Assembly (NCBI GenBank): GCA_037147235.1 | Contig: JBAWVO010000074.1 | Span: 1-23,700 of the forward strand | Direction of reading: 5' to 3' | DNA length: 23,700 nt | Source of the DNA: JANXQG01 sp037147235 | GTDB taxonomy: Bacteria > Planctomycetota > Planctomycetia > Pirellulales > Thermoguttaceae | Part shown: in pieces, positions 7,528 to 16,600 of the stretch | Position numbering within the stretch: the stretch's first letter is position 1 | Layout of the letters: every line of letters starts with the position of its first letter | Made by a program: the position numbers and the translations under genes | Notes under the pieces: generated by a model | Database searches by the model: none | Told to the model about the DNA's origin: nothing | Seen by the model: the letters and a program-made list of their open reading frames with translations, nothing else

Positions 7528-8082
7528 TCACTGGTCGTTTTCCAAAGCAGCCGAGAATGGTTCGAGGAGCGACTCGATCAGGCTGACATGCGAATCATCA
7601 AAGTTCGTACCAGGTTGTGCGACAAGCACAAGGACGCCCGATGGATTAGCGGGATCACCGAGCGATCCAGCCACGACATCAGCCGTCACTCCCGAGGGAA
7701 CGATCGTGGCAAAAAGACTTCGGCCAAAACGAGAATTGCCCTGCTGCAGGAGTTGCCCTTTGCGGCACCAAGCCAGAAGTTCCTTGAGTTGGTCCCCGTC
7801 ACACTCAGTACGAGAGTCCGGCAACAGATAATCGGGCACGGAAATGCCCACTGCCACCGTCTCCACGTAGGATCGCTGCTGGTCGATCCTGCGAATGAAC
7901 AACTGTCCAATAGGCACCAATTTAGCAAGGATTCCTCCTATCTTATGGAGGGATTCCTGGATTTCAATAGGGCGGCAAGCCTCTCGCCAGACATTGGCCA
8001 GAATCGTGCGACCAACCCCACTAACGGAAAATCCATCAAATCTCACGGATAAATCATTTGTCATTGCTGGCGTGCCCATCAT
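7528..8082 (-). CDS. GAF-type sensor part of the same sigma-54 activator, ending at TGA
   Basis: About 184 aa with the layout of a GAF sensor domain: two alternating beta/alpha stretches (LAKLVPIGQLFIRRID, VAGSLGDPANPSGVLVLVAQ) and a closing helix (FDDSHVSLIESLLEPFSAALEND) that in intact activators leads straight into the AAA+ module. The frame stays open across the TGA into the AAA+ part. The TGA would be a one-base change from CGA (Arg). The ATG is uncertain: ATGs at 8082, 8079 and 8064 are possible and none has a clear ribosome-binding site; with the -10 box at 8093-8098 the transcript would be nearly leaderless for 8082, making 8064 a fair alternative. The ligand is unknown. Confidence 0.65.
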   Translation of the reverse strand: MMGTPAMTNDLSVRFDGFSVSGVGRTILANVWREACRPIEIQESLHKIGGILAKLVPIGQLFIRRIDQQRSYVETVAVGISVPDYLLPDSRTECDGDQLKELLAWCRKGQLLQQGNSRFGRSLFATIVPSGVTADVVAGSLGDPANPSGVLVLVAQPGTNFDDSHVSLIESLLEPFSAALENDQ

Positions 8083-8092
8083 ATTTAACTGT

Positions 8093-8098
8093 ATTATA
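8093..8098 (-). promoter_or_regulatory. -10 box upstream of the split sigma-54 activator
   Basis: A perfect TATAAT on the minus strand in an AT-rich stretch (8083-8160) that stands out from its GC-rich surroundings. The -35 is weak (TTACTA at 18 bp spacing). The start would fall about five bases before ATG 8082. No -24/-12 element is visible here. Confidence 0.4.
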
Positions 8099-8424
8099 TC
8101 GCCACTATTCTTGTTGTAGTAATGATTTAAGTTTCATAAAATAGGCATTATGTTTCTTAACATGGTGCTGTATTTCGCTTTGCGACAAACAAACTTTCCA
8201 GAAGGGAGCGTGGTATTGCCACTATTTTCAACTGCATTTCATAAGGCGCATTTCATAGGCTGCAAATTTCAGACCAATTTTCTGTTCGCAGACATCCTGG
8301 AGCATCAACCGAGTATTGAAAACTTGTCCGGCTGGTATCCAAGGTGGGGCTGGTCGCTTTTAAGACGAGTCCCAGCATCACGCGATGGAAGTCCCATCTG
8401 GCTTTGCGGACACGACGTGCGCTA

Positions 8425-8605
8425 ATGGAACTGATATTTGTCCCGCGTGGCGAGGTCGTGTGCGGAGTCGAGGTCTTTGGCGTACCGTGAATCTCAAACT
8501 CCAGGCCAGTCTTAAAGGCGTCCTTGAGCCGCTTCTCGATGAGCGAAATGGCGAGGTGCGCGATGTCGATACCCATCCACTTGCGGTCTAAGCAAGCCAT
8601 CCGCA
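8425..8605 (-). pseudogene. Remnant of a site-specific DNA methyltransferase (C-terminal fragment, frameshifted)
   Basis: On the minus strand the translation RKWMGIDIAHLAISLIEKRLKDAF followed by FEIHGTP, and then after a one-base shift near 8475 DLDSAHDLATRDKYQFH, matches the conserved tail of DNA adenine methylases of the N4/N6 type (usual form: RKWIGIDITHLAI, then KDLDxAxDLAxRDKYQFQWWA). The catalytic DPPY and the S-adenosylmethionine FxGxG loop are missing, the frame is broken once and a stop follows KYQFH where WWA is expected. It is therefore a decayed fragment. The stretch from 8099 to about 8425 holds nothing else I can identify. Confidence 0.65.
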
Positions 8606-8629
8606 AGAGGCGGGAGAGCGTCCTCGACG

Positions 8630-9409
8630 TCAAGGTGTTCCGCTGGGCGGCGGCAGCGATTCAGCTAGGCTGATCAGATTTTGTGGGCTCACGCGAATGA
8701 TGCCGCGGCGCGGTGAGTCGATGTCCGCGATGAGCATGAACGCGATGGAGACGATCATCGGCAAAATCGGAAACAATTTGTATCCCGCTTTTGCGCTTCG
8801 CGAACCATAGCCGACCAGTATGTTACAGCCGATGGCGATGACCGCCATCAGACCCCATGCCGCAGTGGGGATTCGATTCCAGTATCCGGCCTGGGTGTAT
8901 CCCTGTGAATTCAATACATCGTTCATACCCGAAACGACCAGGGCCATCACGGGGGTTGGCTGCGCCATGGCCGGGGCACGAATCGCGGACCACAACTCGG
9001 ACTGCAACCGGGCGGTACGGGCATTGATCTGCTGAAGCTCCTGTCCATCGCCAGCCAGGTAGAACAGAACACGCTGATCGAGGTAGTTCCTCAGTAGCGC
9101 ATGTACGGTCGCCGCATCGGCGGCAGGCAGCAAATCGGCCCGGACGTATTCCGTCCCGATCGCGTTCGCCTCCGCCTCCTCGTAGTTTTTGCGTTGGTCA
9201 TAGCGGCTTGTGGCCATGGAGAAGCTGAATCCGATAATAAGCCCGAGCAGTGTCAGCGTGGCAGCCAAGATAAAGCCGAAGTCTTCGCGCAGTTCCGCGT
9301 CCAGGGCGATCTGCCTTTTGCGAAACGCCCATCCAATTCGCGCCGAGAGCCACAGCACGATACAGGAGAGTGCAAAAAGAAGCAGGGGATAATGTGTTGG
9401 GCTATTCAT
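8630..9409 (-). CDS. DUF4239 (bestrophin-like) membrane protein
   Basis: A 259-aa inner-membrane protein with four hydrophobic segments (about residues 8-28, 45-67, 183-203, 212-230) arranged as two pairs around a long soluble region. The stretch EDFGFILAATLTLLGLIIGF, then RYDQRKNYEEAEANAIGTEYVRADLLP, is characteristic of the DUF4239 / bestrophin-like family, whose biochemical role is not established. GGAGG and AGGAA lie just before the ATG. It stands alone between the methyltransferase remnant and the decayed copy of another membrane gene, so the context gives no function. Confidence 0.8.
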   Translation of the reverse strand: MNSPTHYPLLLFALSCIVLWLSARIGWAFRKRQIALDAELREDFGFILAATLTLLGLIIGFSFSMATSRYDQRKNYEEAEANAIGTEYVRADLLPAADAATVHALLRNYLDQRVLFYLAGDGQELQQINARTARLQSELWSAIRAPAMAQPTPVMALVVSGMNDVLNSQGYTQAGYWNRIPTAAWGLMAVIAIGCNILVGYGSRSAKAGYKLFPILPMIVSIAFMLIADIDSPRRGIIRVSPQNLISLAESLPPPSGTP

Positions 9410-9444
9410 TTCCTATTCCTCCATTTCCGCCATGTGTGAGGGAC

Positions 9445-9560
9445 TCACGTCACCTCTTTGATGACCGCCTCAATCTTTCCCAAGAGCAATATTATACCAA
9501 ACGCGAAACCCGCACACGATACCCAGCGCGCGAGGATCGCTGTGCGCACGGCAATTCGTC
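9445..9560 (-). pseudogene. Decayed fragment paralogous to the membrane gene at 12855-13514
   Basis: On the minus strand a stretch reads AVRTAILARWVSCAGFAFGIILLL, closely matching GLRTAVLARWVSFAGFSFGLILLL in the intact gene near 12955-13040. The DNA similarity is visible directly on the plus strand (gatacccagcgcgcgagga against gatacccagcgtgcgagga). The frame is lost upstream and a TGA follows at 9445-9447. Only this one transmembrane region survives, so it is a truncated duplicate. Confidence 0.65.
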
Positions 9561-9579
9561 ACACGGCGATTCGGCCTGA

Positions 9580-9608
9580 TTGCACCCCGACAGCAAAGCT
9601 GCTAGACT
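9580..9608 (+). promoter_or_regulatory. Possible sigma-70 promoter of the secreted glycosidase-like gene
   Basis: TTGCAC (9580-9585) and TAGACT (9603-9608) are separated by 17 bp, 34 bases upstream of ATG 9642. Both boxes are only partial matches, so this is a weak call resting on spacing and position. Confidence 0.3.
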
Positions 9609-9641
9609 GCTCAGGATACCGATTGGAGCAGGAGAGTAGCC

Positions 9642-12600
9642 ATGGCCCGATACCTGATTTTTACGGCGTTTTGTTTGGTGCTTCTGTGCGCAAAACCGCA
9701 GCCGGCATCATCGGTAGTGCCCTCTGGGCAGAATCACAAAGTCTATCAGCGGGATAAGGACGGCTCGCTTGTGCCGCGAATGAACTATGCGACCTTCCTG
9801 GATCGCTCCTGCCGGTTTGTGTTGCACGATCTCGACAACGGTTGGGCCAGCGGCAATGCCTACCGGGACCGCGATGGGAAGCCCGTGCCGGGTTACGTGA
9901 ATTACGCCCTGGTCAACCCGCGGCGGCAATTGGGCGTCGGCCATCCGCTGAACGCCGATACCGTCTATCCGGCGTTCCACCATGCCCTCTTCATCCGCAC
10001 GCTGCTGGCCCACTTGCGGCGGACGGGCGATGCGGAGTGCCTAGCCCGGGCAAGGCAACTGGCCGACTGGAACCTCCAGCGGCGCACGCCGGCCGATTGC
10101 CAATACGGATCGTTGTTCTACAGTACCGTCCACAAAGGAATCGTGGGGGGAAACATCGACGGCGATGCACTCATGACGGACAAACCGGCTATCATGGCCC
10201 TTGCCATGCTGGAACTTGCCCAGGCAACCGGCGAGAAGAGCTATCGCGAGGCGGCCGAGGCGGTGGCCAACACTCTGGCCAAGACCCAATTGCCTGCGGG
10301 AAACTGGCCCTTCCGCGTCAATCCGCGGACCGGTGCGGTACGCGAGGCCTATACCTCGTCGGCGATCTACGCCGTGATGTTGTTCGAGACGCTAGGACCA
10401 GGCAAGGACAACTGCTGGGCCGAGGCACGGGCAAGAACCTTGAAATGGATTCTTGACGGCCCGGTCAAGACCATGCGATGGAACGGGTTTTACGAAGACG
10501 TCGCTCCCGAAACCGGCAAGGAGAACCGGACGAACTGGGACTGCATCGACACCGCCCGCTGGCTCGTGGCCCACCGCGGCGAGAACGCCGAATACCTACC
10601 TCTGGCGATTAAACTGCACGATTGGATCGCCAAGGAGTTCGTGGAAAAGAATGCTGCCTGGGCACCCGCCGAGGGCCTGCGCGAGCAGAAGGTCTGTTTC
10701 CAGACCATGGGCATTCACACGGCGCATTGGGCCGCCCTGCTTGCCGATCTCCACGCAGCCACGGGCAACATCACTTTCAAGCGGCGCGCACTCGACTCGT
10801 GCGCCCTGGTCACGTATTGGATGCGTAACGACGGGGCGAACCTGGTCGGCCCGACATGGGGTGACGAGGTCTGGTTCAGTTGTCATTTCGGAGCCGCCCT
10901 CTACCTACAGGACGCGCTGAGCCGTTTCCCCAAGGAAGAGGATTGCCTCTCTTTTTCCTCTCCCTTTCTCAAGGTGGTCTTTGCAGCCAATAGGCCCAAC
11001 CTCAGTTTTCTCGGTGTCGACAGCCTGGGGAAGGGCAAAGTCACTCTGAACACCATGTCCAAGGAGATGGTATCACCGGTCGTCTATCAGACCACCCGCT
11101 CCACAACCGCTGACCAGGTGACCATCGCCTACACCCGGAACATGGCGGCGAGTCGTGCTGAATGGGAGCTGACGGCGACACAGAAAACCCTGCGCTTTGT
11201 CTCTCGATGGTCGGCGGGAGTGCCGCCGGAACCGCTGGCACTCAGTTTCTCCACCGGTAGCTGCTATACCACCGTCCTGGGGCTCTATCAGCAAGCTGGC
11301 GACATCGACCTACCGGCGGTGAAGGCCAAACCAGCGGCGTTGGCACCGGGGAGCGTCTTCAATCAGACCGGCGACGTCAAACTGCCAGCGGTGGTGCATT
11401 GTCCGGGCTTTGGCTCCTTCCGCCTTCGCGCCATCGGTGTCAAGGAACCGCTGATCGGCTATCAGAGCAAGTTTGGCTGGCAGGAGGGCTGGAGCAAGAT
11501 CATCCTGCCACCCGCCACCGAATCATCGCCTCGGATCGAATACACTTGGGAGGTTACCGCTATCCATCCGTCGCTGGGCGAGGAAAAGGATCGCGATCCA
11601 CGCTATGACTCCTTCCGTCGCAATTGGCTGAACATCCTCCAGCTCAGTCCCAATTATCGCATGCTGGCCAATAATGTCTGTAGTGCTCCATGCGGCTTCT
11701 GCTTCTACGAATACTCGGACATCGCCCGGCGCACCCCGCCACTCGTTGATGGGCTGCATGCTCTCGACCTGATCCGCATGACCCTGGAACGCGTTTTTGC
11801 CGGGGCACCGACCTACGGGATGATAGGTTGGCCGGACGGTCATCCCACTGAGGAGTCGGCTGATACCCGACCCTCCCTGCTGATTGCGGCGAGCAATTAT
11901 GTCGAAGGCCGCAACGACTTGGTGTGGTTGAAGGCGCATTACCAGCAGATCAAGACCTGGGCCGATACCCTGCTGGCGACCGATCTCAACCAGAATGGCC
12001 TCATCGAATATCACGCCAATTCCGGGAATTCCGATAGCTGGAAGATTGTTTGGACAAAGATAAAAAGGATGAAGGATAGGCAACGGCCTTCAAACTGGTG
12101 GGATACGATCAATTTCGGACATGAGGACGCCTACGCGAATGCGCTGGCCTACCGTGCCCTACAGGACATGGGTCGGATGGCAACCCTGGCGGGTGATCCG
12201 AACGAGGCGGCGCGTTACCAGGCGGCGGCGGCGAAGTTGAAAAAGGCGTATTACCCGACATTTTTCAACGAGAAGACCGGCGTCCTTGCGGGCTGGCGGA
12301 GCGCTGACGGCGAACTGCATGATTACTATTTCCTCTACGTGAACGGCATTGCCATCACCTATGGGCTGGTGCCCGATGAACAGGCCAAGTGTATCATGGA
12401 TCGGATATGGACCAAGATGGCTGAGGTTGGCTACACCAATTTCCGCCTTGGGCTGCCCGGCAACCTGATCACCGTCCTGCCGAAGGATTACTGGGAGCGG
12501 CGAGCGGGCTGCGGCCTCGGTAAACTGCCGGACAACTCCGATGGATTCCAGGTCTACCTGAATGGCAGCGCCTCGGCCTGCATGGCCTACTTCACCATTG

Positions 12601-12809
12601 CCGCCTACCAACGGGTCGGCCAAACGGAGCGGGCGAATAAAATCCTTTCCCCAATGCTGGATGCCTATGAAAACCGGGAATTTGAAGGGCGCAACGCCAA
12701 GGGCCAAAGCAATGATTGGCGCAAGTGGGACGGCACCGCCATGGGTTATGAAGGATTTCTGGTGGATGGATACCTGACGTTGCTCGTCGTGCTTGGAGAA
12801 CCGAGATGA
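9642..12809 (+). CDS. Large secreted protein with two alpha-toroid (six-hairpin glycosidase-like) domains
   Basis: A 1055-aa exported protein with an N-terminal signal sequence (hydrophobic residues 5-17, then Ala/Ser region) and GGAG about a dozen bases before the ATG. Residues ~50-430 contain repeated helix pairs with Trp, His and acidic residues (FHHALFIRTLLAHLR, DKPAIMALAMLELAQATG, CFQTMGIHTAHWAALLADLHAATG), as in alpha/alpha barrel carbohydrate enzymes. Residues ~440-650 look beta-rich, and ~670-1055 form a second alpha/alpha region (DLNQNGLIEYHA, FGHEDAYANALAYRALQDMG, MAYFTIAAYQRVG, MGYEGFLVDGYLTLLVV) resembling GH63/GH78/GH94-like catalytic domains. The acidic residues in NGLIEYHANSGNSDSW and NFGHEDAY are candidate catalytic positions. 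I cannot assign a CAZy family or substrate. Its end faces a minus-strand gene, with 45 bp between them that hold nothing obvious. Confidence 0.8.
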   Translation: MARYLIFTAFCLVLLCAKPQPASSVVPSGQNHKVYQRDKDGSLVPRMNYATFLDRSCRFVLHDLDNGWASGNAYRDRDGKPVPGYVNYALVNPRRQLGVGHPLNADTVYPAFHHALFIRTLLAHLRRTGDAECLARARQLADWNLQRRTPADCQYGSLFYSTVHKGIVGGNIDGDALMTDKPAIMALAMLELAQATGEKSYREAAEAVANTLAKTQLPAGNWPFRVNPRTGAVREAYTSSAIYAVMLFETLGPGKDNCWAEARARTLKWILDGPVKTMRWNGFYEDVAPETGKENRTNWDCIDTARWLVAHRGENAEYLPLAIKLHDWIAKEFVEKNAAWAPAEGLREQKVCFQTMGIHTAHWAALLADLHAATGNITFKRRALDSCALVTYWMRNDGANLVGPTWGDEVWFSCHFGAALYLQDALSRFPKEEDCLSFSSPFLKVVFAANRPNLSFLGVDSLGKGKVTLNTMSKEMVSPVVYQTTRSTTADQVTIAYTRNMAASRAEWELTATQKTLRFVSRWSAGVPPEPLALSFSTGSCYTTVLGLYQQAGDIDLPAVKAKPAALAPGSVFNQTGDVKLPAVVHCPGFGSFRLRAIGVKEPLIGYQSKFGWQEGWSKIILPPATESSPRIEYTWEVTAIHPSLGEEKDRDPRYDSFRRNWLNILQLSPNYRMLANNVCSAPCGFCFYEYSDIARRTPPLVDGLHALDLIRMTLERVFAGAPTYGMIGWPDGHPTEESADTRPSLLIAASNYVEGRNDLVWLKAHYQQIKTWADTLLATDLNQNGLIEYHANSGNSDSWKIVWTKIKRMKDRQRPSNWWDTINFGHEDAYANALAYRALQDMGRMATLAGDPNEAARYQAAAAKLKKAYYPTFFNEKTGVLAGWRSADGELHDYYFLYVNGIAITYGLVPDEQAKCIMDRIWTKMAEVGYTNFRLGLPGNLITVLPKDYWERRAGCGLGKLPDNSDGFQVYLNGSASACMAYFTIAAYQRVGQTERANKILSPMLDAYENREFEGRNAKGQSNDWRKWDGTAMGYEGFLVDGYLTLLVVLGEPR

Positions 12810-12854
12810 TCCAACTGCACTTTAGGCGATCAAATTACGAGGCCCATCAGGGCT

Positions 12855-13514
12855 TCAAGGGTGCCGGAAGTCTCCAATAAGGATATATATGCTCACGAGA
12901 AGCACCCAAAACGGGAAAACCAGCGCGATCCATGCGAAATCGGTGACGACCAAAAGCAGTATTAAACCAAATGAGAAGCCCGCGAAGGATACCCAGCGTG
13001 CGAGGACTGCCGTGCGCAGCCCGATCATGGACGTTACAAACATAAAGATGGCCGCCATCTTCATGCCGAAGGTATTCATGAGCGAGTGGGCTATCGCCCG
13101 ACCAACTACATAAGTCTCGCTGTCGGCGGAGAGGCGGCCTGGGGTCGCAAAAGTTTCCAGCAGCCCCCGGGAAACGGCCCCGGCGGCGAACATCATGACG
13201 ACAAAGAGCAGCCCGCTACCCAAAAATACCGTGGCGAAGAACCGATCTTCCAGCAAACCAACGCGGTTGCGCAGCACCGCCATGAACCAGAGGAAGGCGA
13301 TCCCCGTGAATGGAACCAGATTCAGCGCGATGCAGACCCAGTTCCGGTAGGCCGGATCGGCAAGCCAGATACCGGGATCCTTTGGATCGGCAGGAACCGC
13401 GAGTCGGACGAGGACCAGGCTGGTGATATAGAGTACTGAAAATACAATGCCGCTGACGGCAACGACCCGGGGGGGCGATGAAGGCTGACGAGTTTCGGCT
13501 GGCGAGTTACTCAT
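12855..13514 (-). CDS. Six-helix membrane protein of unknown function
   Basis: From the ATG at 13514 (MSNSPAETRQ) the protein has 219 aa, a polar 20-residue N-terminus and about six hydrophobic helices (VVAVSGIVFSVLYITSLVLV; VCIALNLVPFTGIAFLWFMAVL; FFATVFLGSGLLFVVMMFAAGAV; SLMNTFGMKMAAIFMFV; WVSFAGFSFGLILLLVV; IALVFPFWVLLVSIYILI). I recognise no catalytic motif. The open frame extends upstream to 13637, but those codons run into the palindromic intergenic repeat, so the internal ATG is preferred; its ribosome-binding site is weak. It follows the RND operon on the same strand but is separated from it by the palindrome. A broken partial copy lies at 9445-9560. Confidence 0.7.
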   Translation of the reverse strand: MSNSPAETRQPSSPPRVVAVSGIVFSVLYITSLVLVRLAVPADPKDPGIWLADPAYRNWVCIALNLVPFTGIAFLWFMAVLRNRVGLLEDRFFATVFLGSGLLFVVMMFAAGAVSRGLLETFATPGRLSADSETYVVGRAIAHSLMNTFGMKMAAIFMFVTSMIGLRTAVLARWVSFAGFSFGLILLLVVTDFAWIALVFPFWVLLVSIYILIGDFRHP

Positions 13515-13604
13515 TACATCGTCCACAATTAGCGTTCGGGTGTGGTTTCGTTCATGTCGGATCCTTTCGGCTCTTCCGGTTCTAGGTGTGGAACGCGAAT
13601 AACT

Positions 13605-13688
13605 GTAGGGTGGGGAGAGCGCAGCGAGCCCCACCAATTCTGTTGCGGTCCGCTTTTGGTGGGGCTCGTTTCACTCTCCCCACCCTAC
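13605..13688. repeat. 84-nt two-tier palindrome between the RND pump and the membrane gene
   Basis: The outer arms GTAGGGTGGGGAGAG (13605-13619) and CTCTCCCCACCCTAC (13674-13688) are perfectly complementary over 15 bp. The inner arms GCGAGCCCCACC and GGTGGGGCTCGT (within 13623-13670) add 12 bp more. Dispersed intergenic palindromes beginning GTAGGGTGGG are, to my recollection, common in planctomycete genomes. There is no T-run, so termination of the pump operon is possible but not clear. The rest of the 13515-13696 gap shows nothing else. Confidence 0.85.
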
Positions 13689-13696
13689 TTCTGCAC

Positions 13697-16600
13697 CTAA
13701 GCCTCCTTTTCTTGTGCCGCACTGGGCTGAACCTGTCCAGAATTGTTTTTTCCGGCAAATCGCATAATGATCGAGTAAAAGACCGGTGTGAAGATCAAAC
13801 CAAAAAACGTGACGCCGAGCATACCGCTGAACACGGCCACACCCAGCGGAACGCGCATTTCCGCGCCTGCACCCTTGGCAATTGCCAGGGGCACGACGCC
13901 GAGAATGAAGGCAAAGGCGGTCATGAGGATCGGACGCAACCGCGTGCGTGAGGCCTCGACCACCGCTTCCAGCCGGCTCTTGCCCGAATCTTCCAACTGC
14001 TTGGCGAACTCCACCACTAAAATCGCGTTCTTGGCGGCTAATCCGATCAAGACCACGAAACCGATCTGGGCGAAGATATTGTTGTCGAGATGGGTCATCC
14101 ACAAACCGATCAAGGCCGAGAGGACGCACATCGGTACAATCAGCAAGATCGCCAGCGGCAATGACCAGCTTTCATATTGTGCCGCCAACACCATGAACAC
14201 GAAGAGGACGGCCAACGGGAAGACCAGTTTGGAAAGCAGGTCCTTTTCCGCCAGCAGTTCCTGAAAGCTCAACTCGGTCCATTCATAACCCATCGTGGAA
14301 GGCAGTTGATCGGCAGCCACGCCGTCCATGATCTCGATCCCCTGGCGGGAACTGGTACCCGGTGCCAGGATGCCGGTGATCTCGGCCGAGGGATAGAGAT
14401 TATAGTGATTGACGATGGCTGGACCGGAGGTGTCCTTCACTCGTATCAGCGTGGCCAGGGGCACGCGGTCCCCCTTGGAGTTGCGGACCTCAAGGCGGCC
14501 GATGTCCTCCACGCGCATGCGGTACTTCGGATCGGCCTGGATGTTGACCTGCCAGTTGCGATTTTGGAAGGTGAAATCGTTGACGTAATAGGATCCAAGA
14601 TAGGACTGTAACGTGTTGTTAACATCTTCGAGTGACACGAACTGAGCCTTGGCCTTATCCTTATCGATTTCGACGTAGATCTGGGGTTGGTTCGCGCTGA
14701 AGGTGGTGATGAGCGCAGCGATACCCGGCTGGCGCCGACCTTCGTCGGCCGTCGCCTCCACGGCTCCTTGCAGGGCCCGCAACCCGGCGTCCCGCTTGTC
14801 CTGAATCTGCATTTTGATGCCGCCGGTCGATCCCAAGCCTTCGACGGGGGGTGCTCCAAAAACGCCGACATTGGCTTCCTGGAAGGCCCCAAACTTCTCT
14901 CGCAATTCGGCGGCAAGACGCTGGCCGTGCAACTCCGGGTGTTCTTTGCGCTCTTCAAAGGGGGACAGGATTACGAACATCCCACCCACATTGCTGATAT
15001 TCGTGCTCAAGAGTGTGGAATAACCGGGCACGGCAATCACGTGCGCGATGCCAGGGACGCCGGGAAAATGCTCGCGGTCCTTTGGATCGCCCAAGGCGAC
15101 CTTGCTGAGTTGGGTCACGAGCTGGTCCGTGCGCTCCAAGCTTGCACCATCGGGAAGCTGCACGTTGACCACAAGATAGCCCTTGTCCTGATCGGGGATG
15201 AAGCCTTTGGGCACGACATTGAAACCCAACGCGGTCAAGCCAAGCAGCCCGCCGTAGACAACGACTAGGATGAACGACACGCGGAGCAGGCCACGAACCA
15301 GAGATCCGTAGCCGCTGGAGAGCTTGTCGAAAACCCAATTAAAGCCGGCCAGAAAACGATTGAGAACCCCATTCACCGGCGGGGCAACGAACCAACCCAA
15401 TACACTCCCCGCGCCAAGAATCAACAACCGCACACTCCATAACGCGACGATTGAAGGGCCGGACCCTTCAACGGCTTCGGTGCCGTGCCCGCCGCCCTGG
15501 GAGGATAGGCCCAACATCGCCAGCACCATGGGGCCGGCAATCCGGTAGACAAGATAGCCGATCAACAGCGCGATTCCCCAACGGGGCAGGGCTTCTCGCT
15601 GGCTCTCCTGGCCGTGGACATGCGGCTTGATCAGGGTTACCGCACGGGCCGGTGCCATGGTCATGGCATTGATGGCCGAGATAATCGTGGAAGCGGCTAT
15701 TGTCAGGGCAAACTGCCGATAGAACTGGCCCGTGATACCGGCCAGGAATGCCGTGGGAATGAAGACCGAGCTGAGTACCAACGTGATGGCAATGACCGGT
15801 CCGGTAATTTCGTCCATGGCCTTGATGGTGGCCTCGCGGGGCGGAAGACCGGTTGCCATCCATCGCTCGATGTTCTCGACCACCACGATGGCGTCGTCCA
15901 CCACGATCCCGATCGCCAGCACTAGGCCGAAGAGGGTCAGGTTGTTCAGCGAGAAGCCCAGGAGTGCCATCACTGCGAATGTTCCGATGAGCGACACGGG
16001 GACGTCGATCATCGGCATAAGCGTAGCCCGCCAATCCTGGAGAAACACAAGAACGACGATGAACACGAGAATGAATGCCTCGAAGAGTGTCTTGTACACC
16101 TCATGGACGGACTCGGCGATGAAGACCGTGGTGTCGTAGACGATCTTATAGTTCACGCCCTGGGGAAAGTTTTTCTTCAACTCCTTCATCTTCGCCTTGA
16201 TTTCATCGGCGGTCGTCAAGGCGTTCGAGCCAGGCAACTGGAACACGGCCAGCGTTACGGAGTCGTTGCCGTCGAGATAGCTGTTCACGTCGTAGTTTTT
16301 GGCCCCAAGTTCCGTGCCCTTCTCGACGATATGGCCATTCTCGTCTCGCTGGATCTTGCGCACGACGTCTCGTAGCTTGACGACTTCGCCCTTCTCCCCC
16401 GTCTTGACGACAATGTCGTCGAATTGCTGCTCGCTGCTCAGCCGCCCCTGGGTTCTGATCACCAGTTGAAATGGCACGGCCTCCTTGGCCGCAACCGGCG
16501 GTTGCCCGAGTCGCCCCGCGGCAACCTGGACGTTTTGCTCACGGATGGCCTTGATCACGTCGGCCGAGGTCATCCCCAAGGATGCAAGCTTTTGGGGGTC

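Noticed and set aside
6715..8052. Long plus-strand open frame (445 codons) opposite the split sigma-54 activator
   Set aside because: Its translation shows no recognisable domain, while the minus strand carries Walker A, GAFTGA, Walker B and HTH motifs. It is a GC-rich shadow frame.
8253..8633. Minus-strand 126-codon frame as a real small gene
   Set aside because: Its first half matches the tail of DNA methylases but shifts out of frame, and its second half is unrelated translation, so it is reported as a remnant.
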